NCBI GenBank assembly: GCA_947491175.1
Contig: CANLIF010000068.1
Location: forward strand, 1-6,818
Direction of reading: 5' to 3'
DNA from: Actinomycetota bacterium
Lineage (GTDB): Bacteria; Actinomycetota; Actinomycetes; S36-B12; UBA5976
DNA: 6,818 nt
The notes under the pieces were generated by a model. That model worked only from the letters and a program-made list of their open reading frames with translations. It was not told the origin of the DNA and did no database searches. Positions 1-5,641 of the stretch are shown in pieces. Within the stretch, counting starts at the first letter, position 1, and each line of letters starts with the position of its first letter. Made by a program: the position numbers and the translations under genes.

Positions 1-2365
1 CTGGAACATCTACCGCCGCACCTGTTGAGCCACAAGCGTGAATTGGTCCATTACCGGCAGTTGCAGCCACGAGTACGTCTTCGCCAGATAGGAACTTGTG
101 GCAACGCACGCCACTAGTTGCTCTTCCTTTGCCAGGGAATTCAGTAAGTAGCGTTAACTTCATAGTGTGCGCCGCAGTTCCTGGAAGCGCGCCAGCCTCA
201 CCGCCAACTGTTGCCACGAGACATTCATCATGCGCATCAACGACGGTACCGAAAATCACTTCGGCTCCTTCGTAGAGTCGAATGCCAACTACGCCAGCTG
301 CGGGACGACCAGTTGCCCGCACAAGTGAGGCGTCGAAATGCAAGAGTTGGGCGTCACTGGAAATTAAAACAACTTCGCCACTTTCATCTTCACATTGAAT
401 AGCGCCAACTAAGTAATCGCCTTCTTCGAGTCGAATCACATTCCAGTCACCAGCCGAAGCAGGTACGTCGTTTACAACTCGCTTAACTGTGCCAAATGCA
501 GTCGTTAAAAACAAAGTGGACTCGGGTTGGTCAAGAGCCATCAATGAAAGTGCAGTCTCACCTTTGCCAAGTGTTAGGAACTCCTTTAATGCAGCGCCAC
601 CGGCAGAAGAAAGTGCGGTCCCTTCAGAAAGAGCTGGCAGGCCTACTACTGATTGACGAATCACCCGACCAAAACTAGTTACGATTCCTACGTCACCTCG
701 AGCAGTTGTGCGCACCATGGATCGAATTGTGTCGTGGTTTGCTCGCTTTTTGGCAAACTCCAGCGGAACATCATTGGTAGTTCGAGCTAGTAAGCCAGTT
801 GCTGACATGAGAACAAAACATGGATCATCGGTAACTTCCAGCGGGATTGCAAGCGCGGCAGAAACAATGCCATCATCGGATAGTAGTTGCGATCTTCTAT
901 CGTCACCATACTTATTTGCGACATCAGTTAACTCTTGGCCAACAACTTTACGCAGACGCTTATCGTTGTCCAAGATGTCAGTTAAGTCAGCAATGATTGT
1001 GCGCAACTCATCTTGTTCTTTTTCCAATTCCAGACGTGAAAATTTAGTCAAGCGACGAAGTGGCATTTCCAGAATGTAATTGGTCTGAATCTCGCTGAGG
1101 TCAAAAACACTCATTAATCGCTCCCGCGCAGCAGCCGTATCATCACTGCCGCGAATCACTGCGATCACTTCATCTATGTCAAGGATTGCAACCAATAAAC
1201 CGTCGACCAGATGTAATCTATCCGTTGCTTTTGTTCTGCGAAACTCACTGCGACGACGAACAACTTGCAAGCGATGATCGATAAAAACTTGTAGTAATGG
1301 TTTCAAACCAAGTGTTACTGGTTGACCATTTACCAACGCGACATTGTTGATGTGGAAGGCGTCTTCAAGTGGAGTCAACTTGTATAACTGATCCAGGACA
1401 GCTTCTGGATGGAAACCATTCTTGACTTCGATTACAAGTTCAAGTCCAGATTCGTAATCTGTTAAATCGATTACATCGGAGATACCTTGAAGTTTCTTAT
1501 TAGTTACAAGCTCTTTGATGCGTTCGATAACGCGCTCGGGGCCAACTTGATAAGGCAATTCCCGAACTACGATTCCTTGCCGACGTGGTGAAATTTGTTC
1601 GATGTCGACTTTGGCTCGGATTTTAAAACTTCCCTTACCGGCTTCATACGCCTCCCGGATTCCATCTAAGCCATAGATCATGCCGCCTGTTGGCAGATCT
1701 GGGCCGGGCACGAAAGTCATTAATTCATCTAGCGTTGCCTTGGGATGTGCCAATAGGTGTGAGGCAGCCGCCACCACTTCGCGCAAGTTATGTGGCGGCA
1801 TATTTGTTGCCATGCCAACGGCAATTCCAGAAGCACCATTAACTAAGAGGTTTGGAATGGCTGAAGGCAAAACCGTTGGTTCGAGTTCGCGACCGTCGTA
1901 ATTTGGCGCAAAGTCAACCGTGTCCTCATCGATCGAATCCACCATGGCGCTGGCAGGACTTGCGAGCCGGGCTTCGGTGTAACGATATGCAGCTGGGCCT
2001 TCATCAAGGGATCCAAAGTTGCCATGCCCATCAACAAAGGGGAGCCGTAAAGACCAAGATTGCGCCATGCGCACCAGAGCGTCGTAAATTGCGCTATCGC
2101 CATGGGGATGAAGCTTTCCCATAACCTCGCCCACAACACGAGCGCTTTTTACGTGACCTTTATCGGATCGCAATCCCATTGCAGCCATAGTGTGCAAAAT
2201 TCGCCGTTGCACAGGCTTTAAGCCATCACGAGCATCTGGCAGCGCGCGGGAATAAATGACTGAATATGCATACTCTAAAAACGAATCTTGCATTTCATTG
2301 GCAACATCGATGTCTACAATTCGCCCAGCATTATGTGCAGGTTTCGATGATGTGGTTTTAGCCAT
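1..2365 (-). CDS. parC: DNA topoisomerase IV / gyrase-type subunit A (ParC-like), C-terminus cut by window edge
   Basis: Type IIA topoisomerase subunit A, which with a ParE/GyrB-type partner cuts and rejoins duplex DNA to unlink or supercoil chromosomes. The frame is open for 788 codons. The N-terminal breakage-reunion domain carries the HPHGDSAIYD segment (residues 86-95) and RYTEAR, where Arg128 and Tyr129 match the catalytic Arg-Tyr pair. Ser91 and Asp95 sit at the quinolone-contact positions (E. coli GyrA 83 and 87) and are the susceptible-type residues. The coiled-coil/gate segment with LRRLTKF follows near residue 436, then a beta-pinwheel C-terminal domain from about 500 containing TTARGDVG and, near the edge, FPGKGRATSGVR. 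No GyrA-box (QRRGGxG) is visible where it should open the pinwheel, so a topoisomerase IV role is likelier than supercoiling gyrase; this is inference. Family length is about 800-860, so roughly 20-50 residues are missing. AAGGAA lies 11 bases before the ATG. It lies just downstream of sepH. Confidence 0.93.
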   Translation of the reverse strand, partial: MAKTTSSKPAHNAGRIVDIDVANEMQDSFLEYAYSVIYSRALPDARDGLKPVQRRILHTMAAMGLRSDKGHVKSARVVGEVMGKLHPHGDSAIYDALVRMAQSWSLRLPFVDGHGNFGSLDEGPAAYRYTEARLASPASAMVDSIDEDTVDFAPNYDGRELEPTVLPSAIPNLLVNGASGIAVGMATNMPPHNLREVVAAASHLLAHPKATLDELMTFVPGPDLPTGGMIYGLDGIREAYEAGKGSFKIRAKVDIEQISPRRQGIVVRELPYQVGPERVIERIKELVTNKKLQGISDVIDLTDYESGLELVIEVKNGFHPEAVLDQLYKLTPLEDAFHINNVALVNGQPVTLGLKPLLQVFIDHRLQVVRRRSEFRRTKATDRLHLVDGLLVAILDIDEVIAVIRGSDDTAAARERLMSVFDLSEIQTNYILEMPLRRLTKFSRLELEKEQDELRTIIADLTDILDNDKRLRKVVGQELTDVANKYGDDRRSQLLSDDGIVSAALAIPLEVTDDPCFVLMSATGLLARTTNDVPLEFAKKRANHDTIRSMVRTTARGDVGIVTSFGRVIRQSVVGLPALSEGTALSSAGGAALKEFLTLGKGETALSLMALDQPESTLFLTTAFGTVKRVVNDVPASAGDWNVIRLEEGDYLVGAIQCEDESGEVVLISSDAQLLHFDASLVRATGRPAAGVVGIRLYEGAEVIFGTVVDAHDECLVATVGGEAGALPGTAAHTMKLTLLTEFPGKGRATSGVRCHKFLSGEDVLVAATAGNGPIHACGSTGAAVDVP

Positions 2366-2404
2366 AGTTATAAAAGTTCCTTGCTGACAGTGTGGAAAGG
2401 ATTC

Positions 2405-3190
2405 TTATTGGTCATTCGGGCGATGGCCGAACAAAATGTCATCCCATGAAGGTGAGTCATCAACCGCAGCAACTGGCGCTGGAGTAGCAACCGGCATTGG
2501 TACTGGCATTGTTGGATGACCCGGCCCAGCCCATGCTGGTGGTTCAAGTTCGTCATCTTTGGGCGCCGAGACATTAGGCAGTCCAACAAGACGGGGCTTT
2601 GAATCCTCAACTTTAGTAGTCGATTCATTTGCTCCAGCAGCTTCATCAAAAAGCCACCGAGCTTCGTCATCAAGAGCAACAATGCTTTGAGCCAATGGAT
2701 CAAAAATCCAACTTGCGATCCCACCACCACTGCCGCTGGCCCAAGAAACCGTGACGGTCCAACGCGCGTCATCGCGTCGGTATGAATCCCAAACCAAAGT
2801 TAAAGTGTCCACGCCGCGATTAGCCAGTTGACCAGTTGCTAGTTCGCCAAGAATTACTTCGCCATGTGGGCGACGGACCAAAGTTTGCGAAGCGCGCTTG
2901 GCCATGTATGAACGTTCAGCCAGAACGGGCCCGGCATAACGTTCGATACGCGCAGAATCTACGCCAGCTTCGGAGGCGATTGCTTCGGCAGTTTCGCCGC
3001 GACGAATCCGGGTTTGAATGTCGCGTGGGGAAATACCTGAATCTGTTGTGGTTATCGAGGCGTTGTCGCTGGTGTTAATGCTTCGTCGGATGTGATCATC
3101 AACAACTACTGCAAATTCGCTACCGTCTTCATCCATGAAAATAAGCTCGCGATTGTCTTCGGAGCGCCCGACAAAAATTAGCTCTCTCAT
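2405..3190 (-). CDS. sepH: SepH, actinobacterial cell-division protein (DUF3071)
   Basis: A 261-residue protein of the SepH family, cytosolic actinobacterial proteins reported to bind FtsZ and stimulate its assembly at division sites. The N-terminal DUF3071 domain spans about residues 1-180. It includes a helix-turn-helix-like stretch at about 54-83 beginning SPRDIQTRIRRG, followed by the hallmark GPVLAERSYMAKRA (87-100), RRPHGE, and WDSYRRDD (134-141). A low-complexity Pro/Ala/Val linker (about 217-245) then leads to the conserved C-terminal SWDDILFG (248-255), as in Streptomyces homologues that end in a similar SWDEIMFG. The linker is short, making the protein smaller than the roughly 340-residue Streptomyces form (from memory). 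ATG at 3190 is preferred over the in-frame GTG two codons upstream because the GTG lies inside a near-complete Shine-Dalgarno sequence. The subunit A gene follows after 39 bases, suggesting one transcript linking division and chromosome decatenation. Confidence 0.95.
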   Translation of the reverse strand: MRELIFVGRSEDNRELIFMDEDGSEFAVVVDDHIRRSINTSDNASITTTDSGISPRDIQTRIRRGETAEAIASEAGVDSARIERYAGPVLAERSYMAKRASQTLVRRPHGEVILGELATGQLANRGVDTLTLVWDSYRRDDARWTVTVSWASGSGGGIASWIFDPLAQSIVALDDEARWLFDEAAGANESTTKVEDSKPRLVGLPNVSAPKDDELEPPAWAGPGHPTMPVPMPVATPAPVAAVDDSPSWDDILFGHRPNDQ

Positions 3191-3192
3191 GG

Positions 3193-3204
3193 TCACCTCT
3201 TTCT
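3193..3204 (-). promoter_or_regulatory. Strong Shine-Dalgarno sequence of sepH
   Basis: Read on the minus strand, AGAAAGAGGTGA precedes ATG at 3190 with two bases between. It matches the anti-Shine-Dalgarno complement AGAAAGGAGGTGA except for one missing G. It contains the upstream GTG codon, which argues that the ATG is the true start. It is the strongest ribosome binding site seen in the window. Confidence 0.75.
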
Positions 3205-3249
3205 ATTTCTTATGCCCCTCTAGTTTCGCGGAAAAACCAATAAAATCGC

Positions 3250-3279
3250 AGTTATCGCGGGGTGTGTCGCATTGCTCAA
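3250..3279 (-). promoter_or_regulatory. Candidate promoter of sepH-subunit A operon
   Basis: On the minus strand, TTGAGC (plus-strand positions 3274-3279) and ATAACT (3250-3255) are separated by 18 bases, a fair match to a housekeeping sigma-70-type promoter. It would give a leader of about 50 bases before sepH. It lies in the only gap (3191-3302) between divergent sepH and suhB, so a promoter must be nearby, but the exact boxes are a weak assignment. No equally good pair was found for suhB on the plus strand; TAAAAT at 3241-3246 is a possible -10 box without a clear -35 partner. Confidence 0.35.
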
Positions 3280-3302
3280 GGCCTAGGCAGGACAATAGCA
3301 AA

Positions 3303-4151
3303 ATGACCTTGCACTCCAACACTACGACTTCTGCGTCCTTTGCCGCGCTGATTAGTGAACCTAACCTCGCGCTAGCGATGACTATCGCAAGCGGCGCAGG
3401 CAAACTACTCTTGGATCGCCCAGATGACTTGCAAGTCCAGACTAAATCGACCGCAACTGATGTAGTAACTCTGATGGATCAGCGCGCGGAAGAGTTTATC
3501 GTGGCAGAAATTAATAAACACCGCTCTGATGATGCGATCTTGGGTGAAGAAGGCGCCAATCACAATGGAACTTCAGGCCTGCAATGGGTGATTGACCCGA
3601 TTGATGGCACGGTTAACTACCTCCATGAAATTGCGTTTTGGTGTGTTTCTATTGGCCTAGTGGAGGAAAGTACTGGTCAGGGCCTGGCTGGTGTTGTTTA
3701 TGTGCCAGTTCTGGATCAGATGTACATCTCTAGTCGAGGGTTAGGCGCATGGGTGATTGAGCGTGGCGACTCGCGAAAACTCAAAGTCTCTGGATGCAGC
3801 GAACTCAGTCAGGCTCTGATTGGCACAGGTTTTGGGTATTCCAGTACCCGGCGAGCTAGTCAAGCGCGGGTTTTGCAAGAGGTGCTACCAAATGTTGCTG
3901 ACATCAGGCGACTTGGATCCTGCGCTATTGATTTGTGCCTAGTTGCGCAAGGCGTTCTTGATGGATATTACGAGCGAGGCGTTAATGCCTGGGATCATGC
4001 TGCCGGTGAACTTATCGCCCGCGAAGCTGGCGCTGTATCAAGTGGACTGTTTGGCAACTCGATCGGCGTCGACATGATCGTGGTGGCAAATCCAGCAATT
4101 CATGGTGAATTAGTTGCCATACTGGAAGCCAACCAAGCAGATCAGGATTAA
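3303..4151 (+). CDS. suhB: Inositol monophosphatase family phosphatase (SuhB-like)
   Basis: A 282-residue Mg2+-dependent, Li+-sensitive-type phosphatase of the inositol monophosphatase family, expected to release inositol from inositol-1-phosphate in the cytosol. In actinobacteria this can feed phosphatidylinositol or mycothiol-type inositol pools. All signature motifs are present: TDVVTLMDQRAEE (52-64), GEEG with ligand Glu82, DPIDGTVNY with ligands Asp98 and Asp101, GSCAIDLCLVAQGVLDGYYE (206-225) for substrate binding, and WDHAAGELIAREAGA with ligand Asp231. The length is normal for the family (about 260-290). ATG at 3303 is chosen because homologues begin near here, AGGA lies 10 bases upstream, and an earlier in-frame ATG at 3135 would run antisense through sepH. 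The position beside the DUF4193-DUF3093-dut block matches M. tuberculosis suhB (Rv2701c). Related sugar-phosphate substrates cannot be excluded. It is likely co-transcribed with the next gene. Confidence 0.93.
   Translation: MTLHSNTTTSASFAALISEPNLALAMTIASGAGKLLLDRPDDLQVQTKSTATDVVTLMDQRAEEFIVAEINKHRSDDAILGEEGANHNGTSGLQWVIDPIDGTVNYLHEIAFWCVSIGLVEESTGQGLAGVVYVPVLDQMYISSRGLGAWVIERGDSRKLKVSGCSELSQALIGTGFGYSSTRRASQARVLQEVLPNVADIRRLGSCAIDLCLVAQGVLDGYYERGVNAWDHAAGELIAREAGAVSSGLFGNSIGVDMIVVANPAIHGELVAILEANQADQD
4144..4147 (+). promoter_or_regulatory. Shine-Dalgarno site that fixes a GTG start
   Basis: AGGA lies inside the last codons of suhB, five bases before GTG at 4153. It supports that GTG over the in-frame ATG at 4114, which lies within suhB and has no purine-rich sequence before it. 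The arrangement implies translation of the second gene by ribosomes finishing suhB. Confidence 0.6.
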
Positions 4152-4152
4152 C

Positions 4153-4671
4153 GTGGCGATTTATTCATTTGGTGACAAAGTGCCAAACATTCACCCCAGC
4201 GCATTTGTGCACCCCGAAGCCGTCATTATCGGGGACGTAACTGTTGGCGAACTGTCTTTCATCGGGCCATGTGCAGTTTTGCGCGGAGATTCAAGCCGAA
4301 TTCAAATCGGCGCGCGCACATCTATCCAAGATGGTTGCGTCATACATTGCACCGCAGAACTGCCAACCATCATTGGCGATGAGTGCACTGTGGGGCATAA
4401 CGCACATTTGGAAGGGTGCACTGTGCAAAATGGGGCGTTAGTAGGTTCTGGATCACTGGTTCTGCACACGGCAATCGTGGAAACTGGCGCATTAGTGGCT
4501 GCTGGGGCAGTAGTGCTCGGTGGGACTTTGGTACCTAGCGGCGCATTGGCGGTCGGCGTTCCTGCCAAGATCAAGGAAGGCGCGGCAGACCCAGAAACTA
4601 TCGCGTACAGCATAAAAACTTATACCGAAAATGCACGCAGATATCCCTTAGAAATGAAAAGAATCAATTAA
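4153..4671 (+). CDS. Gamma carbonic anhydrase-like hexapeptide-repeat protein
   Basis: A 172-residue left-handed beta-helix protein of the gamma-carbonic anhydrase / YrdA / PaaY group, expected to be a cytosolic trimer with metal sites between subunits. Repeating I/V-G-x-x hexapeptides run from about residue 13 to 140 (for example VIIGDVTVG, RIQIGARTSIQDG, TIIGDECTVGH, ALVGSGSLV), ending in the family's VPAKIK followed by a C-terminal helix. Conserved Arg44, Asp46, Gln59 and Asp60 match active-site positions of the archaeal enzyme Cam. Of the three zinc-binding histidines, His65 and His82 are present, but the third position (five residues after His82) is Glu87, with a histidine instead at 85. 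I believe some actinobacterial relatives share this pattern, so it may mark a subfamily; carbonic anhydrase activity is therefore uncertain. The GTG start is one base after the suhB stop, so the two genes are almost certainly co-transcribed. No substrate is apparent. Confidence 0.88.
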   Translation: MAIYSFGDKVPNIHPSAFVHPEAVIIGDVTVGELSFIGPCAVLRGDSSRIQIGARTSIQDGCVIHCTAELPTIIGDECTVGHNAHLEGCTVQNGALVGSGSLVLHTAIVETGALVAAGAVVLGGTLVPSGALAVGVPAKIKEGAADPETIAYSIKTYTENARRYPLEMKRIN

Positions 4672-4685
4672 TGTAGGGGCGGTGC

Positions 4686-4713
4686 TTGGCGAGAGTGCCC
4701 AATGAAGTAACAT
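4686..4713 (+). promoter_or_regulatory. Candidate promoter of the DUF4193 gene
   Basis: TTGGCG (4686-4691) and TAACAT (4708-4713) are separated by 16 bases, each a four-of-six match to sigma-70-type boxes. Transcription would start near 4720, leaving a leader of about 48 bases. The -10 box and predicted start lie inside the inverted repeat at 4701-4739, which could act as an operator. A separate promoter is reasonable because the gap from the preceding gene is 96 bases. Confidence 0.4.
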
Positions 4714-4739
4714 CCGACACGTCGGAATAAACCTTCATT
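4701..4739. repeat. Nested inverted repeat upstream of the DUF4193 gene
   Basis: Outer arms AATGAAG (4701-4707) and CTTCATT (4733-4739) are perfect 7-base complements. They enclose a perfect inner dyad TCCGACACGTCGGA (4713-4726: 6-base arms, 2-base centre). Inner and outer arms are separated by 5 and 6 unpaired bases. The inner part is near-symmetrical like a repressor operator. As RNA it could fold into a two-tier hairpin with a CACG loop. No T-run follows, so it does not look like a classical intrinsic terminator of the carbonic-anhydrase-like gene. Confidence 0.6.
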
Positions 4740-4750
4740 AAGAAACCGCT

Positions 4751-4756
4751 AGGAGA
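4751..4756 (+). promoter_or_regulatory. Shine-Dalgarno site of the DUF4193 gene
   Basis: AGGAGA precedes ATG at 4768 with 11 bases between, rather longer than usual. No alternative start lies closer, and the protein's N-terminus MATDYDAPRK is the conserved start of the family, so the ATG is secure. Confidence 0.55.
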
Positions 4757-4767
4757 TTTAGCTCGTA

Positions 4768-5064
4768 ATGGCAACAGACTATGACGCCCCGAGAAAGACG
4801 GACGAAGAGGAAAACGAGGAAAGTCTCGAAAACCTTAAAGCCCAGCATGCCTCAAAGGTCAGTTCAAGTGTTGATGCCGACGAAGCGGATCTAAATGAAT
4901 CATTAGAACTTCCGGGTGCTGATCTTTCGGATGAATCCATTACTGTAATGGTCATCCCGAAGCAGGCTGACGAATTCACCTGCTCAAAGTGCTTCTTGGT
5001 TAACCATCGCAGCACTTTGGCGAAAGAAACCAAAGATGGGCCAGTTTGTGGTGACTGCGCTTAA
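4768..5064 (+). CDS. DUF4193 family small acidic zinc-ribbon-like protein
   Basis: A 98-residue conserved actinobacterial protein of unknown function, matching the DUF4193 family by its N-terminus (MATDYDAPRKTDEEENEES), the central ELPGADLSDE (47-56) and the PKQADEFTC segment (64-72). The first half is strongly acidic and probably disordered. The second half has two CxxC pairs (Cys72/Cys75 and Cys94/Cys97) 18 residues apart, ending at the second-last residue, which suggests a structural zinc knuckle. There is no signal peptide or membrane segment. In M. tuberculosis the equivalent gene (Rv2699c) also lies between suhB and an oppositely oriented DUF3093 gene. The order is the same here, except that the carbonic-anhydrase-like gene occupies the intervening place. 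A role in nucleic-acid or protein binding is possible but not shown. Confidence 0.92.
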   Translation: MATDYDAPRKTDEEENEESLENLKAQHASKVSSSVDADEADLNESLELPGADLSDESITVMVIPKQADEFTCSKCFLVNHRSTLAKETKDGPVCGDCA

Positions 5065-5070
5065 GCAGTC
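5053..5070. terminator. Hairpin at the convergent DUF4193/DUF3093 junction
   Basis: GACTGC (5053-5058) and GCAGTC (5065-5070) form a perfect 6-base stem around a 6-base loop that contains the TAA stop codon of the DUF4193 gene; two G-U pairs could extend it. It lies just before the 31-base gap between two converging genes, where a bidirectional terminator is expected. No T-run follows on either strand, so an intrinsic terminator of the classical kind is not supported. Confidence 0.35.
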
Positions 5071-5095
5071 GTAATACCTCTCGAGTCTGTGCCAA

Positions 5096-5569
5096 TTACC
5101 CAGTTTTTGTGTTTACTAAAGCTGCTATTAATGCATCTGGCTTGCGGGTCGATACTTGCCAATATGGATGCGGGTCCTGCGGATCGGTAACTTCAACTAT
5201 CACTGAGCCCTTGATGCCACCGCGTAATTGAAAGTGTGCATTGGAATTCGCATCAGTAGATCTAGCGCGTCGTGATTGCACATCGTCAAGTATTTGAACT
5301 TTGCCGACGTATTCAAGTGGCAGTCGAGCGCGGCCAGCTCGAAGATTTAGCTCATCTACTTGAATTAGCGGCGTATTGACTATGAGCCCAATCACAACGG
5401 CAAGTGTCGTGGAAATTGCAACGATGAAGCCAAGCTCTTTGCCGTAAGCCTGGCTATAAGCAATACCTAGTGATGAAGTCATTATGAAAGCAAATACCCA
5501 CATACCAAGTGAAGGCCAAAGCCGTTCTTGAAAAACTGGACTCTTGCCGTCGACACCTTCGGTAGTCAT
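5096..5569 (-). CDS. DUF3093 family membrane protein
   Basis: A 157-residue actinobacterial membrane protein of unknown function. The short N-terminus leads to the family's F-x-E-R-L-W element (13-18). Two hydrophobic segments follow at about 20-40 and 46-66, probably a hairpin through the inner membrane. A cytosolic-type beta-rich domain comes next, with LRAGRARLPLEYVGKVQILD (76-95) and TDPQDPHPYWQVSTRKP (128-144), both hallmarks of DUF3093. The length is usual for the family. ATG at 5569 is preferred over GTG at 5581 because an AGTGAG sequence sits seven bases before it and no ribosome site precedes the GTG. It is oriented against its neighbours, as in the M. tuberculosis counterpart (Rv2698). 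The conserved neighbourhood hints at a link to dut or the envelope, but nothing in the sequence shows a reaction. Confidence 0.9.
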   Translation of the reverse strand: MTTEGVDGKSPVFQERLWPSLGMWVFAFIMTSSLGIAYSQAYGKELGFIVAISTTLAVVIGLIVNTPLIQVDELNLRAGRARLPLEYVGKVQILDDVQSRRARSTDANSNAHFQLRGGIKGSVIVEVTDPQDPHPYWQVSTRKPDALIAALVNTKTG

Positions 5570-5641
5570 TAAACAACTCACTTTTCGATTTACTGGTTAC
5601 TGCTCTAAATGCAACTTAATGGAAACGATACTCTAAAGAAC
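5570..5641. promoter_or_regulatory. Divergent promoter region of DUF3093 and thioesterase-dut genes
   Basis: This short A/T-rich stretch must hold promoters for both directions. On the plus strand TACTCT (5629-5634) fits the TAnnnT -10 pattern, eight bases before ATG 5642, which would give a leaderless transcript if that ATG is the start. On the minus strand TTGCAT and TAAATC, 16 bases apart, are a weak candidate for the DUF3093 gene. If the thioesterase begins at 5609, the true gap is only 39 bases. None of these boxes is a strong match. Confidence 0.3.

Noticed and set aside
211..2139. Several open frames on the plus strand (211-402, 496-678, 708-1079, 1680-1901, 1852-2124) and one in another minus frame (1843-2139)
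   Set aside because: They lie wholly inside the subunit A gene, whose translation shows clear family motifs throughout. The alternative proteins are Arg/Ser-rich with no recognisable domain.
2368..3078. Open frames at 2368-2772 (minus) and 2836-3078 (plus)
   Set aside because: They overlap the well-supported sepH frame and have low-complexity compositions typical of shadow translation.
3281..3288. Palindrome GCCTAGGC in the suhB leader
   Set aside because: Eight bases with no spacer or partner site; too short to call an operator without comparative data.
3135..3302. Upstream extension of suhB to ATG 3135
   Set aside because: It would run antisense through the start of sepH and add 56 residues with no family similarity; ATG 3303 has a ribosome site and the expected protein length.
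4114..4152. Upstream ATG 4114 for the carbonic anhydrase-like gene
   Set aside because: It lies inside suhB with no ribosome site and adds 13 residues not expected in the family; GTG 4153 has AGGA at proper spacing.
4302..4613. Minus-strand open frame opposite the carbonic anhydrase-like gene, and a plus-strand one at 4244-4441
   Set aside because: They are mirror frames of a hexapeptide-repeat gene; the repeat makes long open alternative frames likely and neither has a start signal.
4676..4700. Possible hairpin (GGGC...GCCC) as a terminator after the carbonic anhydrase-like gene
   Set aside because: The stem is only 4-5 pairs with a long loop and no T-run.
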